From assembly GCA_030142905.1 (NCBI GenBank), contig JASJOG010000257.1:358019-422018 (forward strand): a DNA stretch of 64,000 nt, written 5' to 3'. The stretch is from Heliopora coerulea. Its lineage: Eukaryota > Cnidaria > Anthozoa > Scleralcyonacea > Helioporidae. Positions 12,601 through 27,600 of this stretch are shown here, piece by piece (the stretch's first letter is position 1; each line of letters begins with the position of its first letter). Under the pieces are notes generated by a model. The model saw nothing but the letters and a program-made list of their open reading frames with translations, was not told the DNA's origin and searched no databases. The position numbers and the translations under genes are program-made.

Positions 12601-15600
12601 ATATATGATGGGGTTAGATATTTTATGCCATCATTGTAAAAACAGCAAGTGCCACATCATGACCATGAGATAGATTTTATTATGAACTTAATAATTTTCT
12701 AGATAAGTGCCCCACTTCAATCAAATGCCTAGGGTGTTTATCACAAACTTGGTACCTTGAGGAGTTAATTCATGAGGGATAATCTAATGAGATGGGGTGT
12801 CTGTTCAAGTAAATATGGTAATATTTTTGAAATCCCAAACTCTAAATACATTTTTTGGGTGAGCATGCATCAACATGCAGCTACTGTAAAATTGATTGCA
12901 TTCTAAAAAGTGGTAATTTTTTCAGGTTATCTGCCAAATTGTAGTTTAGCCATTGAAGCCATGTTGGCAACTGCCAGCCTTGGTGCTATTTGGAGCTCAA
13001 CGTCACCAGATTTTGGAGTGCTAGTAAGTACATCATGTTTTTCCCAGTCAGAACAAGACTGCAAACTACAATGGTGCTTGTACTTTGGCCATTTCCCCAG
13101 GCATGCAACCATAGGAGAGAATGCTAAGGGGTAACTTGTGGGGAAAACTAATCATCTTTAAAATATTGCGTTTTTACAAGAAAATTGTTTTTTGCAAAAT
13201 CTGTGATGGGAAATGCAGTTTGGAGGGCATTTGGGAGATCATTTGCATAGAAATAATTCTCCGAGAGGTTGTGGGGCAGTCATCCATTTGGGAGAAAATC
13301 TTTTTATTCTGTTTTTGCTTGTTTGTTTGTTTTTTTCTTTTTTTTTCCTTCCAGAAATCCCGGTGGTACCTTTTCATATGTTTTTATAGTTACCTTGTAG
13401 CTTTGTACACCTTATTTGCTACAACACAGTCTAGCGTCTTTCAACACATCTTAACGCAAATTTAACGTTTTCTGTGCAACATTACATAATTCTTTACATC
13501 GTAGCGTAACGTCTTACAACGTAGTGCAACGTGTTGCGACGCCATGCAGTCTTAATCTAATAACAAAGTATGTTGTATTACAACAAAGTGTAACATCTTA
13601 CAATGCAGTGTAAAATTTTACAACGTAGTGTAACGTGTTACAACGTAGAATAGTATCTTATGACGTAGTGCAAAGTTTTAAAACGTAGTTTAATGTCTCA
13701 CAATGTGCAGTGACGTTTTAGAATGTACTGTAGCGTTTTACAATGTAGTTTTTGAATGTAGTTTAACAATTAACAACGTATTGCAACGTCTTCCAAGGGA
13801 GTGTAACGTCTTACAACAGAGTCTAACGTCTTAATACGTTTGGTAACATCTTCCGACGTAGTACGCAGGTCTTTTGTAACTCTTTCCTTGCGAGATAAAC
13901 TTCTTTTGAATACTCTGGCTAAGCCCAGACGATTTTACTTGTTAAAGGAACAACTCCCCCAGTGAAATAGCTAACTTTTAGCGACGTAGTTTAACGATTT
14001 TCAACAAGAGTAAATTTTTACATTTAGAACTAGTGTGACCTTTTACAACATTGTGCGTCGTTTTACAACGTAGTGTAACATCTTAAAACTTAACGTAGTT
14101 TTAAAACTTTACCTCGAAGGTAATGTCTACTCTTTCAAGGCTGAGTAACGGCAGATATATAACGCAGTCGAACGTCTTACAGCGATGTCAACGTCTTACA
14201 ACATAGTGTAACGTCTTTCAGCTATGCGGACATTTAATCTACAATCGCTCAATTGATTGTAATATTCTGTCATTGTTTTTTCCAAGGGTTGATGTTTTTC
14301 ATATTTAGAAATTGTCTTGTGTAATATCATTTAGTACTGTATTTATGCGTATCGATCATGAAAGTACAATTCCTTTCTTGTTCTCAGGGAGTTTTGGATC
14401 GTTTCTCTCAAATCGAGCCACGAGTCATATTTTCTGTAAACGCCGTAATGTACAATGGAAAAGTTCATGACCACATGTCAAAGCTGAAAGAAGTTGTGAA
14501 AGGTATCAAAAACCAATACCGGCTGACAATTTGAAGTAATAGAGTAGAAAAAGTATTCCGAACAAGTAATAGAGTAGAAACATACTCAAGATGATTCTAT
14601 TCGGAGTACGTCTTCTACTCTGATGTGAAAGGTATATTCGCATATTGATAAGGAGTGGGACTCCACGTTTTTGCCAAAAATCGTGAAGCTAAATCATCAA
14701 GTTTTGTTCACTGCTTGGTTAGTTTTTTCTGTCCTTGCTGGTTTTCATACGTTGGCTAATTTTTTGAACTCTTTTAATACAGGATCAGGTTTATTTTCAT
14801 TGATTTCCAAGACACTAAACCAAAAAATGTTTGATTGTCATTGAAAGTAAAAACTGTCCTTGCTTATCCCCTTTTCACTAACGGATATCCTCGTCATTCC
14901 CCAGAAATTGCTTGCCAGTAACTGAGACGATCGGTGAACCTTTTTGCATGTTTTGGATTTGTAAAAAGTCAAAACACCATGGAGCAATTGTAAGCCTGCA
15001 GATTAAGTTCTCCACATTACAGGCTCATTTGTTTGTCGATTGAATAAGCCTTCTAATTATCTAATTATGGGCTGACGATAAGCCCACCTTGTCATCATTA
15101 CCTTACACATTACATTACCTTATAACTGAATGTACGCCATGCATTTGGAAACATTTTTTCTTTCTGATTTCGAAGCTCCCTTTGTTGGATGCTCTTCAAT
15201 GATAAGCTCACTCAAAACCTTTCACGAAGCGGTATAAACCCATGCAAGGGCGGATAGAGAGAAGGTGACTTGGGTTACTAGTCAGCCCTCTTTTCCTGTC
15301 CTAATCCTAACCGACACAGTAAGATACGCTTCGACACGGTTACTTGAAGTAAGCTCATCTCAAGGAGTATTGGGTATTGCTTAAAAAAAACTCTATCATA
15401 ATCACGATGTGTTGTCAACAGTTTTTCGCTGATAAAATGTACATAAATTGTGACAGTCAGCTTTTGATAAGCAAGGCGTGTCAAAAAATGGCCCACTCTG
15501 TAACTATAAAATGTGGCGTTCAACGTTTAAGAATCTTATAGTCACCCCACCTCCTTGAAAAAATCCTGTATCCACCCTGGCCATGGGCTTGTTATTGTAA

Positions 15601-18600
15601 TCTTACGATAGATGTTAAATGCATGTATTCGTTTCATTTGCATTATAAACAAAGTTTCACGCTATCGTTTAAGTGAAATTTGATCAGCAATGCAGGATAA
15701 TTGCCACCTGTTAGTTGTGGAACTTCAATATTTGCTTGGCTGACTCGGCAGTGTAAGTTATTTCCTACAAGACATAGGTCATTTACAATAGTTTCTCTTT
15801 TCTCATGAAATAGGCCTCCCAAATCTCGAGAAAGTCATTGTTTTTCCATTTTGTGGTTCACAAGAACACATGAGCCTGGACGGAATACCAAACAGGTAAT
15901 CGCTTTAAATGTCCTTAAACTCTATTTTAGGGATATCACTGTACATTCTTGGATGACAGATAAACGTTCTTAACTTGCACGTTAGTTCATCATCTGAGTC
16001 TTGGTAGCTCAATGGTTAGATCGTCTCACCGTTCATCAGATGGTTGCAGGTTCGATCCCCACATGGGGCTCAAAAATCATTTTTCTGTGGTAAGAGTTTG
16101 ACGAACGTTCATGTATCATCCAAGATATCTCCACGTTTCCACATTTCCCACATATATCGTACTGTATATTCTGTCGGTTTAATTGTTTTTATATTAGACT
16201 GTACCAGGTTCAGAATATTTTGATCTTTTTCTCCTTTCCAATTAGTGTCTTCTATGACGACTTCGTAAAGCTTGCTTCTGACGAAGATGAACTAACATTT
16301 GAACAAGTCCCTTTCAATCACCCACTCTTCATCATGTACTCATCCGGCACCACTGGAAAACCAAAGTGTTTGGTACATTCTGTTGGGGTAGGGAACATGT
16401 ATTCTGATGTGTATTACTTGCATGGATTCATTTGTTAACTGGTTTACTCGTGTAATTCCATTTGCTCTCTATATGTGTTCCCCAGTCAGCCCATTGACAC
16501 ATTTACCACCACTCTTCAAGTCCAATTACGTAAACCTCGCCTAGAAACCCGCTCATTTACGAGGCCGAAGAATGTGTGGTATGGCGTGATGTGTTGTATG
16601 ACATAATGATATGATCTGGTATAGTGTGGTATGGTATAATACTGAGATGTAATATGGTTTGGTATGTTGTGGCATGATAAGGTCTCGTTCCCAAAGCGTT
16701 CACCATGCTCCGCAAACAAAAGCTATAGGATAATCCATCATCGATATCATTTTGATTAGTTGACTGTAACTAACTGACGGACAGCAAACCACAGCCGAAA
16801 AGCACATTTCTGTACAAACTTCTATTTTCGTGTTGTCGTAACGCTGAACGCATTCATCAGATTCTTTTACTACAATCTCGGTTTTGTGTTTCCGCAGATG
16901 GAATATCTCTGAAGCAGTGGCGTAACAAGGGGGGGGGGGCAATCGTTGCAGATCCTCCAGGCGGCACTTTTTGGAGGGGCAGCATTTTCGGCCATCAGTG
17001 TCCTGAAAACGTTGACCCACATATTAAGTCATGCTTGTATTGTTGATAGACGAGCGTAAAACCAACTGATTACTATTTATTTGAAAATTGATAGCGGTTG
17101 AACAGCGTAGTTTACGTAAATTTGTGCATCAGCGCTGGTTAGTAATTTGAATTAATATACATAGTGGAGAAAGAATATTCCATTTTTTGATAGAATATTC
17201 TTTGTGCATGCCTGCTTTTTTTGAGTCTTCTTTTGTTCTTTCTTTTCTTTTTTGTGTGGGGGCGGCAATTTACCTCGTTACGCCACTGCTCTGAAGGCTC
17301 TGGAGACGAGAATGGGTATGACATGGTATGGTATGGTATGGTGTAGTATAGAGTTTGGTACGGTATTGTAAGGTATGGTAAGGCATAGTGTGGTATGGCG
17401 TGGTATGATATGTTATGATGGGATATGGTCTGGTGTGGTTTGGTCTGGCATAGTTTGGTGTGGTCTGATACGGTGTATTATTACATTGGTTTAATACGGT
17501 ACGGCATGCTATGGTATGATGGGATATGATTTAGGATGGTATGGCTTGGCAGTTTGGTGTGGTCTGGTACGGTATAGTATAGTATAGTATAGTATAAAGT
17601 TGGTTTGATGAAATATGATATGGTACCGTCATATGGTTTATGGAATAATATAGTGTGCTGTGGTATGATATATTACCCACATGTACTTACATATGAGGGT
17701 TTCCGTATATTCTACCTAGGGCAGCTTGATACAACATATGAAAGAGCATATTCTCCATGGCAACGTGACCAGAGATGATGTAATCATGTATTATACCACG
17801 GTAAATTTACCAAGTTTTTTAAAATTTGTTTTACAAAACACCTTGATTTGTGGTGGATTTTTTTTGCGTTTGTAAATTAATAAAAGTCACATGAATTTTT
17901 AGACTGGCTGGATGATGTGGAATTGGTTGGTAACTTCTCTTGCAGTTGGAACAACTGTTGTCCTGTATGATGGCTCACCATTAGTCCCAACTCCGCGCAT
18001 TTTATTCGATCTTGTTGATGAACATGGGTACGTTTCAGAGGCTAAAAAAGAGATCAGTTTGTTCAATCATTATTAATACATAGTGGCTTCCGCTTAGGTC
18101 GCACATATATATCGAATTTGCACCTTAGCTCACCCTCTGAGTCTCGGTAGCTCAATGGTTAGAGCGTCTAACCGGTCATCAGAAGGTTGCGGGTTCGGTC
18201 CCCGTCTGGGGCTCAGAAATCATTTTCTGAGTATCGAGCTTGAAGATCGTTCATCTACCTTAAAAAAGGGATGTTAATAATTATATGCTTACACTGGTAG
18301 TGATGTTGAAACTGACGCTGGGACTGTCGGTCATACTGACATAACAGTTGATCGAGATACCTGCACAAGGCAATTTGGCTGAAAACTGGGCAAACCTCAT
18401 AGTGGCTCACTATGACCAGCAATTTATGTTAAGGGTGCCTTGGAAGTGCACGAATCATTTGTTTTCCAGTTGATTACATTTATGTGCCTCGGTTGAGCTG
18501 TTAAATCCAAATACTGCTATTGGGAGAGTGCATCATTATACCTAACATGCACTGTTTTGTGCAAATGTGAAACCATGACAGTGCTCACGTTTGGATAAAG

Positions 18601-21600
18601 GTGAACGAAAACCTACAACGAAACCTCTCGCCGAGCTCCCTTATGATATATCTTCATTGACCATACTGACAACATCAACAGTACTGACACTATAATCGAC
18701 AATTGGTCAAACTCTCACTCAAACTTTGAAACTGACGCTGGCGATAAAAAGGGTTAACTTTAACCCGTTAAAAACCGTAGCCAGCCGACAATTTATAGTA
18801 CAAAGGCTAAACCGAAAAAATCCATCTTGGAAGTTGATATTCAAGTACACACAAGAAAACAGTATTAACCCATTAATGCAAGCAAAAGTGTTAAAAATAG
18901 GCTTGTACTTTCACCAGCCCGGACACGCACTGACTCTGACTTCAACTAAGACAAAAACACTGGTACTATGATACGTAATAAACAATAAAACAAAGTTCTT
19001 GAGAACTCAGAACTTGAGTATACAACAAGAAACGAGGATAATTGCGATAATATTTCGACTTTATTAAAAAGTCACTGTCAAATGGAACTAATCGAATATT
19101 TTTTTTCGCTATATAGGATTACAATTTTAGGAAGTAGTCCGAAATTACTGGAGAGTTTGGAAAGCAAAAATATTGTTCCGAGTAAGTTGAAAGACGAGTT
19201 CCAAGTGTTGTTCTATTTCTGTTCTCTTTTTTTAACTACCTTCGTACACAGTGTGCTGTATAAAATGCATGTTCTTTCCCTCCCGCGTTTCGTTAACTAG
19301 TCTTGCATATAGCGTTCTCCATGTTCTTATTTCAACGTTAAAAACCTTATTTTCCTAGTCTTTTTTCAGGATGATTTGGGTTCTTAAGCTCAAGACGGTA
19401 TCGAGCCCTTGCAAATCATACGAAACTAGAGAGGTCATGAGGGTCGAAACTTGGAGTAAAATTGAACGCCGCCATGTTGAGTAAATTGGGAGGGGGGGGC
19501 AAATTGTTCTTCTCCAGGCCCTTTTCCATCTGTTCGAGAACCTCGAGATCGAGCAACTGATCTGTAGGAAATTGTTTCGTATTTGTTTTTATTAACTGTA
19601 GAGCCGAAAAACTGCTTTGCTGGGCATTAGTCGGTCATTACTATTGCTTTAACTGTTTTACATTTATTTAAAAAGAAAAAACAAAAAAAAGAGATAAAAG
19701 TTGAAATGGCCTTTGCCCCTGACCTTAAACCTGTCATCCGGGCATGTTCATTTTGCCCCCCTCCCCCCATTTTATCCAAAATGGCAAAGATCAATTTTTC
19801 CCCCGCTTTTGAGTGACCTTTAGCTGCAATGCCCATGCCCCCCTACTTAATATATGATCTCTATGATCAAACTCGTAACCTGCTAATTTCTGTCATGGCA
19901 GCACAGTTTCTGAATACGTAAACTGTAAAGATAGACGTTAATTTTTGTCTTCCAGTCTTCCAGTATTGTGAATTAGATACAACACTCTGCTATCACATAA
20001 GACCTAGGGGGATTTTATGCCTATTTAGCGTGATTACAAAATGTTCTTTCGTTTAGAGGATACTCACAACCTCAATACACTTCATACCATATTGTCCACG
20101 GGGGCCCCTTTGAAGCCTGCTTCCTATGATTATGTCTACCGCGATATCAAGAAAGATGTAATGCTGGGATCTATATCAGGTAACGAGCACTTGTCATTTA
20201 TGTTTTCTCATTTGGTTGGGTACGACCAGAAGGTACTGGCGAGAAAAGATCGAGGAGTAGCGGCGGTTTCTAATTAACCTGGGGACAGCGCGGAAAATGG
20301 CCTCACTCTTGGTGACATAACTTCTTTTTTTTTTCCCAGTAAGCAAGTGGTTGTCAAATTGACGAACAATCGCATTGAACTCTAAAAAGACTGGAACGAC
20401 ACCTGCAAACTGTTTTTTGAAGCCAACATGGAGGCTGACATGTAGGTCAATTTGCAGGTCATCCTAGTCTCCTGTGCGATAAAACACGCAACCTATTGCG
20501 TAAAAAAACTTAATCCAAATTTCGGGGTTTTTGACAGTTTCTTTTTTATCCTAAGTAAGTAGAGGACAATGTCGGTAGGACGGCATATTTATAAGAATTA
20601 TCTGTCAATGAAAAGTGAAGGTTCAAAACAACTTTTTCACACGCGTGTTTTTGACCTACATGGCTGCCCTCATGTCGGCTTCATTCAATCGTGAGACCTC
20701 GTAGGACGAGGCATCGTTCAGTCTTTATTGAGTTCAATGAACAATCGCCTTTACTGAACCAAGAGGAATTTGATGTATTTCCCCCCGGCCGATTTTTGTA
20801 CGGTAATTTTGGTCCCCCACTTTAACAAGTCTCCGTGGTCCCTGTTCTGAGATGATCGATAACAGAAGGTGGTCGCTTTTGAGGGATGGTAGCTGACGCG
20901 ATGTTATCGTGGTTGGTAACATGAGATGCTCCCTTACTAGAGGTGGCTAGTCACTCGAGGTCGTCACTCACCAGAGATGGTTGGTAATGCCAGGTGGTCT
21001 CTTGCGAGGCCTAGTTGGTAACGTGAGGTGGTCACTTATCAGAGATAGTTGGTAATGCCAGGTGGTCACTTACCAGAGATGGTTGGCAATGCCAGGTGGT
21101 TGCTTGCGAGACCTAGTTGGTAACGCGAAGTGGTCACTTATCAGAGATAGTTGGTAATGCCAGGTGGTCGCTTGCGAGACCTAGTTGGTAACGCGAGGTG
21201 GTCACTTACCAAAGATAGTTGGTAATGCCAGGTGGTCGTGACATGTTTGAGGAAGTTGATCGTCCAGGTTAGTGTTAGTCACTTCAACCAACAGTCTTTT
21301 TCAAGACTACACTAACCTGGACGATCAACTTCCTCAAACATGTCACGATTCTCCCAGGTTCAAACCATTTACTTTATTGCCAGGTGGTCGCTTGCGAGAC
21401 CTAGTTGGTAACGCAAGGTGGCCGCAAATGAGAAGTGCTGCTTGCAAGAGGTGAGTTTGAGGAAGTGGAAGTGGTCAAGGTAGAGCTGGTCAAGGTGATG
21501 GTAGACAAAGTCTCTTACATCCAAGGCTATTTCTAAGTGGTGATCACTCATTAGAACTGGTTGCTAACGAGAGATGCTCGGTAGGAGCTCGCCTATTTAT

Positions 21601-24600
21601 CGAGATTAAACAAAGGAAAAAATTCTGGTCCAATTTTGAATGCCTTTTTAATGACGTTATTTTCAGGAGGTACGGACATCATCTCTTGTTTCATGGGTCA
21701 AAACCCAACCCTCCCCGTCTTCAGAGGTGAAATTCAATCCAGAAACCTTGGCATGGCTGTGGAAAGTTGGGATGAAAACGGTAACTACACACATACTTCC
21801 ATGATCCGTTCGTGAAATTTGTCAATACCAAACCGCTATGCTTAATGGACAAAACTAATGCCGAATGGACAAATCTTGAGAAAGTGCTGTTTGCTACTAG
21901 CCTGCATACCGTAATTTTTTAGGTTTAAAAGGGTTTTCTGGAACTATCTTCTTCGTTTCGGTTGGTAGCCATCAACGATAATCGCCAACCTATTTCCAGG
22001 ATTTGAATAACTGATAATCTACTTATTGACCTAGCTTATTCGGTCTGTTCTACTTAACTTATCATCGTAGGCGCATAAAAACATATTTCACTAGTACAGA
22101 CCTCACGCTTGGTTACTAAGCTGTCAAATTAAATTACTTATTGACCTCGCTTGTTTGGTCTGTAATACTGAAATATCTAGGCCTCTGTTTTCAGCCAGGA
22201 CTTTACTCAGTTCGGTCGTCTCAGACCGCCCTCAAATCCATCAATCCGATATTGCACTGCATGGTAAAGACCACACGCTTGGTCAACGAGTAGATGTTAT
22301 TTTAAGTAGTTATTTAACCTTTTAAGTCCGAGACGTCTCCCTTTGACGCGTAAAATCGTCTGGCATTAACCAGAGTAACTCTAAAAAGTTAGGCACAAGC
22401 TGAAAAGGGCTAAGATATGTACATGTCATTCACTACACTATTCGCAAAGTTTAAAAGTCTAAACAGCGCTGACAAAGTGCGCAGTCAGGATAAAGTTTTC
22501 TCTACGCTAACATGATATCAGGACTGATAAACAATATGTTAATTTTTCTCATGTCTTTATTCGTATATACGCTTTTTCTAAAAGTTTTAAACTTCTTGCT
22601 CAGGTGGTTTTAACTTGCGCGATTCTAACTATGAAAATAAGGACCGTTCCTGCACCAATCAGTAGGAGGGAGTTGTTTGCTTGAATTCCTGACCGTTGGA
22701 AGATAAAGCACTTCATTCTGCTTCTATTTCAATGCTATTTGAAACATATGAAAGCTAGATAATCAAATGTCCTGCATGTTTTAGGACATCCTTCATTTGA
22801 TGAACGAGGTGAACTTGTGTGCACCAAACCTTTTCCATCCATGCCGATATATTTCTGGAACGACGAGGGAAAAGAGAAATATCACAATGCTTATTTCGCG
22901 AAATACAAAGGTATGTATCTGTAAAACTTTTCTTATATCTTGTTGTATAGTTGGTTATGTGGCGAGTCAGTGATTTTTTGACCCAAGTTAAGTTGACGTG
23001 AAGTCAAGAAGAACAGTCTGAAATCCAATCGGAGTCAAATGAAAACAAACTATAAGAAAAATACGGATTCGGAGCCACTGACTACGATTTTCATTTTCAG
23101 AAGGGATCAGGTCGAGGTTCTGTGAATCGGGTCTAGTCCACGTCAGGTTAAAATCCATTTCATGGGTGGATGTGGTTAGATATCCGGCAAGATCTTTCAG
23201 TTTTGCAAAGAATATAATGTCCGTTGCCGTGCTCCAGGATAGTTTTTAACATGAGTCAGTCCTATCCAGAAACTGGTTGAAAAGCTTTGTTTCTTGGTGT
23301 TGGTGTGTTGTGCTGTGATATAGTGTTCGTATGGTATGGTTTTGGAATGGTATTTCGCTAATGTCGCATTTTGTTGCAGTGGAACGGTGTTTGTATGGGA
23401 TTTTGTTCGTATGGTATAGTATGGTGTGATGTTCGTATGATATAGTATGGCGTTAGCGAGATGTAGATGTAATGTTGTGTTGTGATATGATTTAGTATGG
23501 TGTGGTATATGTTATGGCATGGAATATGGTATGTATTGCAAGATATTATATGGTATTGTATGGTTTGATTTGGTATGGTATAGTGTATGGTATGGCATGG
23601 AATGATATGTATGAAAGGTATTGTATCATATTGCATGGTTTGATATGGTATGGTATAGTATAAGGTATGGTATGGAATGATATGTATGGAAGGTATTGTG
23701 AGGTATTGTATGGTTTGATATGGTATGGTATAGTATATGGTATGGCATGGAATGATATGTATGGTAAGGTATTGTATGGTATGGTATTGTATGGTATGGT
23801 ATTGTATTGTATAGTATGATACGGTATAATATAGTATATAGTATGGGACGGTATGTATGGTAAGGTATTGTATGATTTGATATGCTGTGGTATCATATAG
23901 GAATGTATGGTACACTACGGTGCAGTACAGGTACGTCACAGTATGGCAGAGAACGATACGATACAATATCGTACTAAATGGTTGGGTATGACTTGCTTTA
24001 GTATGACGTGATACGATGTTCTATGGTGGTGTTAGTACCAGCGATAGACTGGTAGATTGACATCCCTGTAATGAACGTCTTTATCCATTTTTAGGTGTCT
24101 GGAGCCATGGAGATTTCTGTGTGATTAGTTCCAAGACCGGTGGCGTAGTTATGTTGGGAAGAAGGTAGAATCTGCACGTTCATTGTACACAAACTTGATG
24201 GTACCAAGCTGTCGTAAAGCTATGTAATTTGCTTGTATTTCCATAGTGATGGGACGTTAAATCCCAATGGAGTACGTTTCGGGAGTGCCGAAATTTACAA
24301 TGTCGGTATGTTTCATAAAATTTCTCTAATTTTAACAATAACGTGCGAGATTCATGTTTAAACCAAACTATAATATATAGACCTAGGCATGTTGATGTAT
24401 TCGTTGTCTAAAGATGACTTAAAAATATAGTCGAAATATTCCAATCACAGGATGGTCCGATCTTTTTATTAACTCAAATCTTGAGTTTCAAAATGTCAAT
24501 ATTGTTCAGAGTATGTTTTGTTTCATACTAAATGGCTAAGTTTTGCATGGTGAGTCAATAACAAGTTATTTGACCTCGTGCTCCTGAATTTACCACGTAT

Positions 24601-27600
24601 TCCGTTTGTAAAAGTTCCTGCTGAATAAGGGAAGAGTTGTGTGATCACTGCAGCTTGCCTGCTTCCGATTTCTACCGCACGTTATTTCCATTTTGTTGCA
24701 GTTAATCTCGTGAAAGAGATCGAAGATAGTCTTTGCGTGAGCCACATTGGCAAATCGAGAGAAGAACGAGTTGTGCTGTTTGTGAAGATGGTCAATGGTT
24801 ACAGGTATAGAATGCATTTAACTTTCGGGTTTCAACAAAGTGATGCACTATGATACTCTATCTGGAAAGACAAATACCCTTGCACTTCGTTTTCGTTTCG
24901 GCGCTGCGCACCAAATAACTCTAGCCCACCTGTCGGGGAACACTTGTCTTTCTCGTTGGACAAATCCTAGAACCACCACTGGTTGAACTTTTTATGTTTG
25001 TTCATATATTTCTAGACTGTTGTTGTTTAGTCAATGATATAAAAATAGGATACTGCGTAGACAGTGTTAAATAAGGTAAAAAGTTCAAAAGTTTTGTTGT
25101 TTAGTCACATGTATATTTTAACATCTCGCTCAAGCTCCACGTGGCAGCATATTACAGTCAAACCTTTATTAAGCGGCACCGTATTAAGCAGTCACCCTTT
25201 ACTGAGCGGTCACTTGACAAAGTTTTATAATGTACTTCATTCAAATACTGTTAAAATTACCTTTATTAAACGGTCACCTCTGTTAACCGGACGCGGTCTC
25301 CCTTTGCGTAGTCCCAAAGTAAATTATTTATTGTTTCGAACCAGTACTAAACGGTCACCTGAGACGGCTTCGAATAACACGATATCAAATGCTGTATTTA
25401 ATCACTATTTAATTAAAGATAAATTTGAACTTAACAACTTGTCACATACTTTGTCAACGACTCAACAGTCTCAATTTTTTGGCCACGAATCACAAGGAGT
25501 TTTCACTGGCTATCTGCAGAGTAAACGACCTGCTTACCCAAATCAAACCTAGCTGACTGCAGCGACAAACGCAATTATTAAGTCGTTATTGCAAGTACAG
25601 TCGAACCCCTATTAAGCGGACACCTTCGGGACCTCGCTTAGATGTCCGCTTAAAAGGGGTGTCCGCTTAAAAGGGGTTTTGCAGAAAACACAACAGGGGG
25701 CAATTTTTCGTGTGATTTAAGTATCAAACAGTATATAATATAAAGCCTACTAAATGTCTACGTTCAGAATTATTGTAATTAATCACTACTAATATTTCGC
25801 GTTTCTTAGTTCAGTAATTTGGAAAAAAATCTATAAACGTTTGCTTTTGAGTCTCCCGCGATAGTTTACAATATAAAACATAACAAAGTGTCTAAGCTAA
25901 AAATGATGTTCAATTACTTAAAATTTATTGAGCGTCTCTTACAGTCATTTGAAGAAGGAATCAATAAATGTTTGCTTTCGAGGCTCTCGCAGACGATAGT
26001 CTCTCAAAATGTCGGTTACATTTAACATAGCGTTAGAGAGGTCTTCATGACCACGGAATTAGGCAAACTCTACCAGTTGCTCGGCAGTTCTGAGGGCTTC
26101 GAATGTAGACGTAATGACTGGTTCGCGAAGATTGCAGTCAAAGTCATTGTCTTCGTTGTCGTCATCAACGACCTCGCACATATCTTTCTGCTGTTTGGTT
26201 TGTGGCTCGCTGTTCTCGTGTAGTATTTCCTGAATAATCGAGGCTCTAACATCGTCCCGCCAGGTTGGTACGTCACTGTTGATTAGTTCTTCACAAGTTG
26301 TAAGCTCGTCTTCAGCATCCAAAAATTCTTGAGCTGATATATAGTCTGGCATGTTAAGCATGGTGCATAACTCTTCAAGACTTTGCATCTCTTCACCAGC
26401 GAAAGGATCATCGTCTTCATCTGTTGCACCGATTTCCTCTGGGAAAAGACCAACTTTCAGGAAGCACTTCTTGATGGTCTCCTCGCTTACTTCATCCCAA
26501 GCCTTTTTCCCCCATTGTATCGACATGAGTACATGAACAGATTTGGTTATCTCACTTGCCATCAATTTTCCATCAACTTTGCTGCACACGTACCGCAATA
26601 ACATGCGCTTTGTCTTTACTTTCCACTGCTTGATAATTCCGGCGTCTAGTGGTTGGCTTCGAGACGTTGTATTTTTTGGCAAAAACGCGAGCTTGATGTT
26701 GGTGAAGTGGTCTGAAGGTAATGGCGGATGACAAGGAGCGTTATCGATAAACAGAATAATTTTGCGGTTTTGGCGTTTCATACGTCGGTTGAGCTGATGA
26801 ACAATCTCTTCGAATATTTCTGATGTCATCCATGCTTTCTTATTGGCAAAATAATGACAACTGTATGGCCGATTCTTATCTTTCACGCTCTTAAAGCACC
26901 GCGGTTTCACGCTCTTTCCAGTAACAATTGGAGGCTCTTTACCGCCGCCTGCATTGACAAAAAATGCCCACGTCAACCGTTGCTTCGCTTTTTTGCCGCC
27001 TCGACATCTTTTTCCTCTTTCAGATAGACTTTTTTCTGGAAGGGCTTTCCAAAACAAGCCGGTTTCATCCATATTCCAAACGTCTGCAGGTTGATATCCT
27101 CTTACTAATTCGCGAGCTCGCTCTGCCCAACTGGTCATAGTTTCCTCGTTCACGTCTCCTTCCTCACCGGCCACATTCATTTGCGTTATATTGTAACGTT
27201 TCTTCCATCTATCCAACCATCCATTCGACGCAGCAAAATTTACAGTGTCCTCGCCTAGTTTTTGAGCAATAAGGAGAGCCTCCTCCTGAAGCATCGGTCC
27301 ACTGACAGGTATATTGGAGTTACGGCAAGTAACATACCATTTCCACAGACAATCATTTACATGTGGAAAGTTCTGTTGGCGACCCCTCTTTTTCCCAGGA
27401 CGACCTTCGTTGCTCTCCCATTCTGCCAAGATTTGTTTTTCTGACTTTAAAATCAAAGATACCTGCGTTTTACCACAGCCAAATTTTTCTGCTAATTTTC
27501 TGACGCCGAATGTTGGGGTTTTTTTGTGGAATGCGAGAAGCTCAACTCGTTGTGATAAGTCAAGATACTGGCGTTTGGAGGTGGCCTTAGCCTTAGGTTT

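Noticed and set aside
18139..18214. Functional tRNA-Thr gene
   Set aside because: The cloverleaf is good, but the sequence continues into the SINE tail and sister copies have other anticodon loops.
23358..23966. 202-residue minus-strand open frame rich in Tyr/His/Thr/Ile
   Set aside because: It lies wholly in the TATGG-like satellite; the protein is a translated simple repeat.
25064..25552. 162-residue plus-strand frame
   Set aside because: It runs across the left end of the outer Tigger-like element; its repeats (LLSG, KRSP) come from the subterminal DNA repeats.
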